From contig NZ_SATR01000010.1 of the NCBI RefSeq assembly GCF_004551525.1, positions 62,001-126,000 of the forward strand: 64,000 nucleotides of DNA, in the 5' to 3' direction. The stretch comes from Vibrio ouci. Lineage in GTDB: Bacteria; Pseudomonadota; Gammaproteobacteria; Enterobacterales; Vibrionaceae. Position 1 is the stretch's first letter. Each line of letters opens with the position of its first letter. The notes under the pieces were generated by a model. The model was given only the letters and a program-made list of their open reading frames with translations. It did not search any database and had not been told where the DNA came from. Shown here one piece after another: positions 57,233-64,000 of this stretch. Made by a program: the position numbers and the translations under genes.

Positions 57233-57616
57233 TTAACCGAAGAACATCGGCGTTTTGCTCACAGCCACTTTGCCAGCCATCGCTAACCAACCAAGAGCGC
57301 CGAAGAATGAGAATGTTTGAAGCAATTTGTTCTTACCCAGCTTCAAGGCAAAAAAGCCCAGTGCAATGTATGCCAGTACGCAGGTAATCTTCTCTGTTAA
57401 CCAAGGAGCTGCTGGCGTGAAAGGAATAAACCCAGTGATAAAGATCAAACCAATACCTGATAGTAATAGAGCGGTATCATTAATATGAGGGAACACCTTA
57501 AAGAACTTTTTCTCTAATAGGCTTGAGTTTGCCATCTTCATTGCAAAGCGCACCGACAGTAAGGTCGCGCTGATTGCGATAGTTAGCAGGTGGAAATGTT
57601 TTAAACCTTCGTACAT
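57233..57616 (-). CDS. sirB2: SirB2 family membrane protein
   Basis: 127 aa with four hydrophobic helices and the opening YEGLKHFHLLT typical of SirB2. Function unknown; the ATG is 12 bases downstream of the prmC stop, and sirB1 follows. Confidence 0.88.
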   Translation of the reverse strand: MYEGLKHFHLLTIAISATLLSVRFAMKMANSSLLEKKFFKVFPHINDTALLLSGIGLIFITGFIPFTPAAPWLTEKITCVLAYIALGFFALKLGKNKLLQTFSFFGALGWLAMAGKVAVSKTPMFFG

Positions 57617-57628
57617 TGTTATTCTCTC

Positions 57629-58489
57629 TTACTTCAGTGATGAAAACTGACCAATCGTTACTCGGTCGTTGTCACCATAGTCCTTGTAGGTTGCCACTTG
57701 GTCATAACCAAGCGATCGTAATAATTCTCTGACAGGCTCACCTTGTTCGAAGCCATGCTCAAACATCAGCCAGCCATTATCCATTAAGTAATCTCGAGCT
57801 TGTGTGGCGATATGTCTAATATCTGCCAAGCCTTTTTCATCTGCCACTAACGCGCTCAATGGTTCAAAACGAACATCACCTTGCGTTAGATGCGGATCTT
57901 CTTTCTCGATATAAGGAGGATTTGACACAATCAAAGCAAACTCTGTACCAGCGGCAAGTGGCTCAAACCAACTGCCCGCAAGAAATTGAGTGTTGCTAAG
58001 ATTCAATGCACTTGCGTTACTTTGTGCCAATTGCTGTGCATCTTCCTTAAGATCGATTCCGGTTACTTGTCGCTGCGGTAGCTCTGATGCCAGCGCCAAC
58101 GCGATTGCCCCCGTCCCAGTACCAAGATCTAAAATGTCGCCTTCCATTTGCATCGCTTTATCTAACGCGATTTCAACCAGACGTTCAGTGTCAGGTCTCG
58201 GGATCAAAGTGGTTGGAGAAACTTTTAGCGGCAATGACCAAAACTCGCGCTCGCCAACGATATAAGCGACAGGTTCACCCGTTAGGCGACGCTGCAGCAA
58301 ATCATCAAACGCAGCAAGTTGCTGAGCATCTAAGATTTTGTCAGGCCAAGTAAGAAGAAATGAGCGAGGCTTGTCGAGTGCATGGCAAAGAAGCACCGCG
58401 GCATCAAGAGAGGGCGAATCACTGCCACTCTCTTGAAGTTGCTGTACGGCCTGTTTTAGTGTGTATTCAACACTGTTTTCAGCCGGCAT
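57629..58489 (-). CDS. prmC: Peptide-chain-release-factor glutamine methyltransferase
   Basis: 286 aa. SAM-binding motif DLGTGTGAIALALA and the catalytic NPPY (VSNPPYIE) that contacts the target glutamine. PrmC methylates the GGQ glutamine of RF1 and RF2, fitting its place 4 bases after prfA. Confidence 0.96.
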   Translation of the reverse strand: MPAENSVEYTLKQAVQQLQESGSDSPSLDAAVLLCHALDKPRSFLLTWPDKILDAQQLAAFDDLLQRRLTGEPVAYIVGEREFWSLPLKVSPTTLIPRPDTERLVEIALDKAMQMEGDILDLGTGTGAIALALASELPQRQVTGIDLKEDAQQLAQSNASALNLSNTQFLAGSWFEPLAAGTEFALIVSNPPYIEKEDPHLTQGDVRFEPLSALVADEKGLADIRHIATQARDYLMDNGWLMFEHGFEQGEPVRELLRSLGYDQVATYKDYGDNDRVTIGQFSSLK

Positions 58490-58493
58490 TGGA

Positions 58494-59582
58494 TTAGTTG
58501 TTCTCTGCTAGAGCAGCCAGCTGATCAGCTTGGTGCTCTTGGATTACCGGATCAACTAAGCTTGATACGTCCCCTTCCATCACTTCGTTTAGACGGTAGA
58601 TGGTCAGGTTAATACGGTGGTCGGAAACACGGCCTTGCGGGTAGTTGTACGTACGGATACGGTCACTACGGTCACCAGAGCCCAGTAGGTTACGACGTGT
58701 ATCAGACACTTCCGCAGCACGCTTCGCTTCTTCTGCTTGGATAATACGCGCAGCAAGAACCGCCATCGCTTTCGCTTTGTTCTTATGTTGAGAACGCTCG
58801 TCCTGACACTCTACAACCGTACCGGTTGGTAAGTGGGTAATACGAATTGCAGAATCGGTGGTGTTAACGTGCTGACCACCCGCGCCTGATGCACGGAAAG
58901 TATCAATTTTAAGGTCTGCCGCTTTGATTTCTGGGATTTCCGCTTCTGGGATTTCCGCCATAACTGCAACGGTACACGCAGAGGTATGTACTCGGCCTTG
59001 AGATTCAGTTGCTGGTACACGCTGAACACGGTGACCACCTGACTCAAACTTAAGCACGCCGTATGCACCATCACCAGACACTTTAGCAATCATCTCTTTG
59101 TAACCGCCATGCTCTGATTCGTTAGAAGACATCACTTCTACGCGCCAGCCTTTCTTCTCAGCGAACTTACTGTACATACGGAATAGATCGCCAGCAAAGA
59201 TACCCGCTTCATCACCGCCCGCACCGGCACGGATCTCTAGGAAACAGTTACGGTCATCGTTAGGATCTTTTGGAAGAAGTAAGATTTGAAGTTCATCATT
59301 TAGGCGCTCAATGGTTTCTTTCGCGTCTTTGATCTCTTCTTGCGCCATTTCACGCATTTCTTCATCATCTTCTTTTGCCATTTCTTCAGCGGCAACAAGA
59401 TCTTCCTGAGCTTGCTGATAAGCTTGGAAACACTTAGTCACTTCTTCAAGCTGAGAGTACTCTTTAGATAGCGCACGGAATTTATCTTGGTTTCCAATTA
59501 CATCTGGATCACCAAGTAGATGTTGAACTTCTTCGTAACGCTCAACTAGGGTTTCTAGCTTAGTTAAAATAGAGGCTTTCAT
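58494..59582 (-). CDS. prfA: Peptide chain release factor 1
   Basis: 362 aa, the normal length, with the catalytic GGQ loop (GAGGQHVN) near residue 235 and the stop-codon-recognising domain before it. It terminates translation at UAA and UAG. Second gene after hemA. Confidence 0.97.
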   Translation of the reverse strand: MKASILTKLETLVERYEEVQHLLGDPDVIGNQDKFRALSKEYSQLEEVTKCFQAYQQAQEDLVAAEEMAKEDDEEMREMAQEEIKDAKETIERLNDELQILLLPKDPNDDRNCFLEIRAGAGGDEAGIFAGDLFRMYSKFAEKKGWRVEVMSSNESEHGGYKEMIAKVSGDGAYGVLKFESGGHRVQRVPATESQGRVHTSACTVAVMAEIPEAEIPEIKAADLKIDTFRASGAGGQHVNTTDSAIRITHLPTGTVVECQDERSQHKNKAKAMAVLAARIIQAEEAKRAAEVSDTRRNLLGSGDRSDRIRTYNYPQGRVSDHRINLTIYRLNEVMEGDVSSLVDPVIQEHQADQLAALAENN

Positions 59583-59629
59583 AGTTTTCTTTAACTCAGG
59601 GGTTTGATGAAGTCTGTCGCTCTTAGTTA

Positions 59630-60886
59630 CTAAGAGTTGTCCAGACCTAAACTTTGTCTAATAGTGGCAAGCTTGGCTGGCTCACCATGCTCTGCAGCAC
59701 TTTGTAATGCTCTGGTCGGCGCATGAATTAATTTGTTAGTCAGCTTATTGCTCAGCTCTAACAATACCTTTTCTGCATCAGCGCCCGCTGCAAGGGACTG
59801 TAAACTTTTATTCAACAAGTCTTCGCGAATTTCATTGGCTGATTGGCGGTATTCTCGAATACTATCCACCGCTTGTAGTGAACGCATCCAAGACATGAAT
59901 GCCGCACTTTCTTCACTGACAATCGCTTCCGCTTGAATGGCTTCGACTTTGCGCTGTTCGATGTTGCTATCGACGATCGATTGAAGGTCATCAACCGAAT
60001 ATAAGTAAGCGTCATTGAGCTCACCGACTTGCGACTCAATATCGCGAGGAACGGCAATATCAACCAACAGCATCGGTTGGAATCGTCTCGCTTTAAGCGC
60101 TGATTCCACCATACCTTTACCAATAATAGGTAACGGGCTAGCCGTCGAACTGATGACAATGTCTGCGCGCGCTAAATGTTCTGGAATCTCTGGTAGACCA
60201 ATAACTTCAGCGCCAAACTGCTCGGCAAGCGGCATTGCGCGCTCTTTAGTTCGGTTGGCAACAATCATCTTGGTGCAACCATTACCCGCTAAATGTTTAG
60301 CAACCAATTCAATGGTTTCACCCGCACCGACCATTAATACCGTCGACTGCTCTAATGATTCAAAGATGTGTTTCGCTAAAGTACACGCAGCATAAGCGAC
60401 AGAAACAGCGTTACCACCGATATCAGTTTCAGTACGAACTCGCTTAGCAACCGAGAAAGCTTTTTGAAATAGCTTCTCCATCGCGGAGTCTACCGCTTTA
60501 TGGTCGCGAGAGTCCGAATACGCTTGTTTGACTTGGCCCAAAATCTGAGGTTCACCCAGCACCAATGAATCTAGCCCACAAGACACTCGCATGAGATGAC
60601 GGATAGCCGCCTGCTCTTCATGGATATAGAGGCTTGGTTTAAGATCTTCTGGACTAACTTGATGAAATTGAGACAACCAATCGATGACTTTTGTTTTCGT
60701 ACCGTTTCTTACATCACAGTAAATCTCGGTGCGGTTACAAGTAGAGACAACCACACTGCCGTTTACCAGTGGGTTTTCGCCAAGCTGTTTTAACGCTTCA
60801 GGTAACTTTTCCGGGCCAAATGCGACTTTTTCACGCAGTTCGACTGAGGCCGTATTATGATTGATACCTATAGCAAGCAAAGACAT
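59630..60886 (-). CDS. hemA: Glutamyl-tRNA reductase
   Basis: 418 aa. Catalytic cysteine in [10 protein letters not shown] near residue 50, NADPH-binding [13 protein letters not shown] near 190, and the C-terminal dimerisation helices. It makes glutamate-1-semialdehyde, the first committed step of haem synthesis. Divergent from lolB; head of the operon hemA-prfA-prmC-sirB2-sirB1-kdsA. Confidence 0.97.
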   Translation of the reverse strand: MSLLAIGINHNTASVELREKVAFGPEKLPEALKQLGENPLVNGSVVVSTCNRTEIYCDVRNGTKTKVIDWLSQFHQVSPEDLKPSLYIHEEQAAIRHLMRVSCGLDSLVLGEPQILGQVKQAYSDSRDHKAVDSAMEKLFQKAFSVAKRVRTETDIGGNAVSVAYAACTLAKHIFESLEQSTVLMVGAGETIELVAKHLAGNGCTKMIVANRTKERAMPLAEQFGAEVIGLPEIPEHLARADIVISSTASPLPIIGKGMVESALKARRFQPMLLVDIAVPRDIESQVGELNDAYLYSVDDLQSIVDSNIEQRKVEAIQAEAIVSEESAAFMSWMRSLQAVDSIREYRQSANEIREDLLNKSLQSLAAGADAEKVLLELSNKLTNKLIHAPTRALQSAAEHGEPAKLATIRQSLGLDNS

Positions 60887-61047
60887 GTATCGAGGGTTCT
60901 CTGAATCAGATAATGGATAAATAGGGACGGAATTTTACTTGATGACCCCGTTTATTGAAAGGGGAATCCCGATATGTTTTCTTGAGTTCGTGATTTCAAT
61001 GATATAGTGAAGACGAACTTTGGGAAAAACTGGATAAATATTCGACA

Positions 61048-61662
61048 ATGATGACACATTTTCGCGCCTTCTTTTTACTCCTTGTTACCAGCTTGATTTT
61101 ACCGGGCTGTGCGAGCATAGACAGCACAACCAATGTCGAATGGGAAAGCCATCAACAACGCCTCGCGATGATCGAAAGCTATCAAGCCTCTGGCAAGCTT
61201 GGTTATATAGCTCCTCAGCAAAGACAATCCCTCAACTTTCAATGGCAAGACTCAGCTCAAGAGACGCAATTACGCATGACCACTTTCCTAGGTCAAACCG
61301 TTCTAAACCTCAATGCGACCCCAACTTTAGCAACCGTTGAAACCTATGAAGGGCAAACTTACTCGGCATCGACCCCTGAAGCTCTAATCAAACAGCTTAC
61401 TGGGCTCAACATTCCTGTCGAGCAGCTAAATGACTGGATGCTAGGACGCCCAACCCAAGCCGATGACTATCAGTTAAATCAAACCAACACACTTGCTTCA
61501 CTCACTAAGCAAGTGAATACACAAAATTGGACACTTAATTACTTAAGCTACCAAGATGTTCAGCATTTGGGTGCTGCGCTTCCTTTACCTAAAAAGCTAA
61601 AGCTTACCCAAGGTAGTACCTCTATCAATATTGTTATTTCGAAGTGGACGTTCGACGAATGA
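61048..61662 (+). CDS. lolB: Outer membrane lipoprotein receptor LolB
   Basis: 204 aa. Lipobox LPGC (Cys near residue 21) and the LolB beta-barrel segments ([26 protein letters not shown]). It inserts lipoproteins delivered by LolA into the outer membrane. Start ATG-ATG; overlaps ispE as ATGA. Confidence 0.95.
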   Translation: MMTHFRAFFLLLVTSLILPGCASIDSTTNVEWESHQQRLAMIESYQASGKLGYIAPQQRQSLNFQWQDSAQETQLRMTTFLGQTVLNLNATPTLATVETYEGQTYSASTPEALIKQLTGLNIPVEQLNDWMLGRPTQADDYQLNQTNTLASLTKQVNTQNWTLNYLSYQDVQHLGAALPLPKKLKLTQGSTSINIVISKWTFDE

Positions 61663-62531
61663 TCTCAGAAACCACACACTGGCCTTCTCCTGCCAAACTG
61701 AATCTATTCCTATACATTACTGGTCGCCGCGATAATGGCTATCATGAACTTCAGACCCTATTTCAATTTCTCGACCATGGCGATGATCTGACGATCACGG
61801 CCAACCAGTCAGGAGAAATCACACTATCACCTGACATTCCCGGAGTTCCACTCACTGATAACCTAATTTGGAAAGCGGCAAAGGCGCTGCAAGAGAAAAG
61901 TGGTTGTCAGTTTGGTGCTCATATCGAACTGAATAAGATCTTGCCGATGGGTGGTGGTATTGGCGGCGGTTCATCGAATGCTGCTACGACATTGGTTGCC
62001 TTAAACCATTTATGGCAAACCAATGTAAGCGAAGACGATCTAGCCGAGATCGGGTTAAAGCTAGGTGCCGATGTACCTGTGTTTACTCTAGGATTTGCTG
62101 CCTTCGCTGAAGGTGTTGGTGAACAGCTAACTCCCGCTCAGCCAGAAGAAAAATGGTATCTCGTCGTAAGACCAAACGTATCAATTGCAACCGTAGACAT
62201 ATTCACTCACCCTGAGCTGACGAGAAATACGCCGAAACGTTCACTGGCAACGCTTCTTGACAGTAATTACGGAAACGATTGCGAAAAAATTGTTCGAATG
62301 CTGTACCAAGAGGTTGATAAGCAACTTTCATGGCTGCTACAATACGCGCCGTCGCGATTGACTGGCACTGGATCGTGCGTTTTTGCTGAATTTTCCAGCA
62401 AAAGTGACGCCGAAACAACGCTAGCCGAACTGCCTGACACAGTCTCTGCTTTTGTTGCAAAAGGCAAGAATATTTCGCCTCTGCACGAGAGACTGGCTAA
62501 GTATCGCTTAGCCCACACACAATCTATTTAA
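61659..62531 (+). CDS. ispE: 4-diphosphocytidyl-2-C-methyl-D-erythritol kinase
   Basis: 290 aa. GHMP-kinase motifs: [17 protein letters not shown] at the start, the ATP loop [14 protein letters not shown], and [12 protein letters not shown]. It is a step of the MEP isoprenoid pathway. The ATG at 61659 overlapping lolB is preferred over a GTG at 61644. Confidence 0.95.
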   Translation: MISETTHWPSPAKLNLFLYITGRRDNGYHELQTLFQFLDHGDDLTITANQSGEITLSPDIPGVPLTDNLIWKAAKALQEKSGCQFGAHIELNKILPMGGGIGGGSSNAATTLVALNHLWQTNVSEDDLAEIGLKLGADVPVFTLGFAAFAEGVGEQLTPAQPEEKWYLVVRPNVSIATVDIFTHPELTRNTPKRSLATLLDSNYGNDCEKIVRMLYQEVDKQLSWLLQYAPSRLTGTGSCVFAEFSSKSDAETTLAELPDTVSAFVAKGKNISPLHERLAKYRLAHTQSI

Positions 62532-62560
62532 AAACTGGACGCAACCCTGAGGTTTCCACC

Positions 62561-63505
62561 GTGCCTGATATGAAGCTATTTGCTGGTAACGCTACACCTG
62601 AACTAGCCCAACGTATTGCTGATCGTCTATACATCTCTCTTGGTGATGCTACTGTTTCTCGTTTTTCTGACGGCGAAGTCGCTGTTCAAATCAACGAAAA
62701 CGTACGTGGTAGTGATGTTTTTATCATCCAATCTACTTGTGCACCAACTAACGACAACCTAATGGAACTTGTAGTGATGATTGACGCAATGCGCCGCGCT
62801 TCAGCGGGCCGTATTACAGCAGTTATCCCTTACTTTGGTTACGCTCGCCAAGACCGTCGTGTACGTTCTGCTCGTGTGCCAATCACTGCAAAAGTTGTTG
62901 CTGATTTCCTTTCTAACGTTGGTGTTGACCGCGTTCTAACTATCGACCTTCACGCAGAGCAAATCCAAGGCTTCTTCGATGTACCTGTAGACAACATCTT
63001 CGGTACACCAGTACTTCTTGAAGATATGGAAGCTCGTGGTCTAGAGAACCCTGTGGTTGTTTCTCCTGACCTAGGCGGTGTTGTTCGCGCTCGTGCAACT
63101 GCAAAAGCGCTAGGTGACATCGATATCGCAATCGTTGATAAGCGTCGTCCACGTGCTAACGTTTCTGAAGTAATGAACCTAATCGGTGATGTTGAAGGTC
63201 GCGACTGTGTGATCGTTGATGACATGATCGATACTGGTGGCACACTATGTAAAGCAGCAGAAGCGCTAAAAGAACGTGGCGCTAAGCGTGTATTCGCTTA
63301 CGCAACTCACGCTGTATTCTCAGGTAACGCTGCACAGAACATTGGTAACTCTGTTTTAGACCAAGTAATCGTCACTGACTCAATTACTATGTCTAAAGAA
63401 ATGGCAGACACAGGTAAAGTAACAACGCTAAGCCTATCTCGCATGCTTGCTGAAGCGATTCGTCGTATCAGCAACGAAGAGTCTATCTCAGCGATGTTCA
63501 GCTAA
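62561..63505 (+). CDS. prs: Ribose-phosphate pyrophosphokinase
   Basis: 314 aa. GTG start giving [16 protein letters not shown] as in E. coli Prs. PRPP motif [18 protein letters not shown] and the ATP loop [10 protein letters not shown] are intact. It makes PRPP for nucleotides, His and Trp. The codon use is strongly biased, as for a highly expressed gene. Confidence 0.97.
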   Translation: MPDMKLFAGNATPELAQRIADRLYISLGDATVSRFSDGEVAVQINENVRGSDVFIIQSTCAPTNDNLMELVVMIDAMRRASAGRITAVIPYFGYARQDRRVRSARVPITAKVVADFLSNVGVDRVLTIDLHAEQIQGFFDVPVDNIFGTPVLLEDMEARGLENPVVVSPDLGGVVRARATAKALGDIDIAIVDKRRPRANVSEVMNLIGDVEGRDCVIVDDMIDTGGTLCKAAEALKERGAKRVFAYATHAVFSGNAAQNIGNSVLDQVIVTDSITMSKEMADTGKVTTLSLSRMLAEAIRRISNEESISAMFS

Positions 63506-63522
63506 TCACTGTTGAAATATTT

Positions 63523-63555
63523 TTTAAAAGCCCGCTTCTAGCGGGCTTTTTTGTA
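63523..63555 (+). terminator. Terminator of lolB-ispE-prs
   Basis: Stem aaagcccgct/agcgggcttt followed by a T-run, about 20 bases after the prs stop. Confidence 0.93.
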
Positions 63556-63604
63556 TCTGTTCTTACCTAACAATTCATGACAACGCTCAGGACAAAAGCC
63601 GTTT

Positions 63605-63628
63605 AGACGTCTAGATGTTGACGCATCT
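63605..63628 (+). promoter_or_regulatory. MetJ operator, three tandem met boxes
   Basis: Three adjacent 8-mers: agacgtct (perfect met box), agatgttg and acgcatct (each 5 of 8). MetJ binds such tandem arrays cooperatively with S-adenosylmethionine. The array overlaps a possible -35 (TTGACG, 63618-63623) with TACTCT 17 bases on, so binding would repress the downstream transporter. Confidence 0.75.
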
Positions 63629-63679
63629 AATCCCTAAGCGTACTCTTAGCGCCAATTTCAGCTTATTGAGACTTTTGTC

Positions 63680-64000
63680 ATGCCCGTAACACCTTCGGCG
63701 AAAGCCCTGTTGCCTCTAGCGCTCTTTCTAACTCTATTCATCGGCGTTGGAAGCTATCTCACTTTTCAAGGGGTAGATTTTGCCTTCTATCAACTGCCTG
63801 CACCAGTAGCCGCGCTGCCTGCGATCATAGTCGCGATACTGCTTAGCAAAGAGAAACTCAACAAAGCGATTGAACAATTTGTGCGTGGTGTTGGACATAG
63901 CGACATCATCGCAATGTGTATTATCTACCTGCTTGCAGGGGCATTTGCCGCTGTAGCTAAAGCAACTGGCGGGGTAGACGCTACCGTAAACCTTGGTCTT
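63680..64000 (+). CDS. NhaC-family transporter, MetT-type methionine transporter candidate, partial
   Basis: 107 N-terminal residues before the window ends. Hydrophobic helices at about 10-30, 40-60 and 80-98, and the opening of the NhaC Na+/H+ antiporter family. In Vibrio and Shewanella, NhaC-family MetT proteins under MetJ or SAM control are predicted methionine importers (comparative-genomic work known to me). The MetJ box array 50 bases upstream points to that role rather than to sodium homeostasis. Confidence 0.75.
   Translation, partial: MPVTPSAKALLPLALFLTLFIGVGSYLTFQGVDFAFYQLPAPVAALPAIIVAILLSKEKLNKAIEQFVRGVGHSDIIAMCIIYLLAGAFAAVAKATGGVDATVNLGL

Overview
The window comes from a gammaproteobacterium, almost certainly a Vibrio. 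The right-hand third (about 43.2-64 kb) carries a typical Vibrio core run: Mlp24-type chemoreceptor, perM, SirA/TusA-like protein, bepA, arsC, wrbA-like, DUF2069, DUF2066, uraA, ybaK, nutA, then hemA-prfA-prmC-sirB2-sirB1-kdsA diverging from lolB-ispE-prs, and an NhaC-family gene behind MetJ boxes. The left two thirds (1 to about 43.2 kb) look visibly richer in G+C and are a large accessory island.

Island layout. 1-1950: an RND/MMPL exporter (3' end outside the window) with its own Fur-box promoter. 2140-33615: a minus-strand operon of ten tightly coupled genes encoding a hybrid NRPS/PKS. 33794-35149: a divergent MATE exporter. 35189-36151: a PchR/YbtA-like AraC regulator with its own Fur box. 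36281-39770: a YbtP/YbtQ-like ABC pair. 39833-41923: a FyuA-like TonB-dependent receptor behind a Fur box. 42200-43010: a decayed IS5-family element. 43198-43335: the last 45 codons of bcp, a core gene cut by the island, so the right island junction lies just left of about 43.2 kb.

Assembly line in transcription order: A-T starter; docking-Cy-A(Cys-like)-T-C-A(beta-alanine-like)-T; docking-C-FAAL/acyl-ligase-like-KR-T; KS-AT-ACP; Cy-A(Cys-like)-T; C-A(beta-amino-acid-like)-T; a PLP aspartate/glutamate-type decarboxylase; a PKS module split into a KS gene and an AT-ACP gene; C-A-T-terminal reductase. The embedded decarboxylase plausibly makes beta-alanine from aspartate for the two A domains whose specificity pockets begin Val-Asp. 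No salicylate or dihydroxybenzoate synthesis gene, thioesterase, methyltransferase, epimerase, oxidase or phosphopantetheinyl transferase is visible.

Reading: the regulator, receptor, ABC pair and four Fur-box candidates make this an iron-repressed siderophore or other metallophore system analogous to yersiniabactin/pyochelin in transport and control. Its biosynthetic logic differs: two thiazoline-forming Cys modules, two beta-alanine-type units, two malonyl extensions, one keto/hydroxy-acid-type module and reductive release. I recognise no described product with this architecture. All assignments come from reading the sequence; no database search was run.
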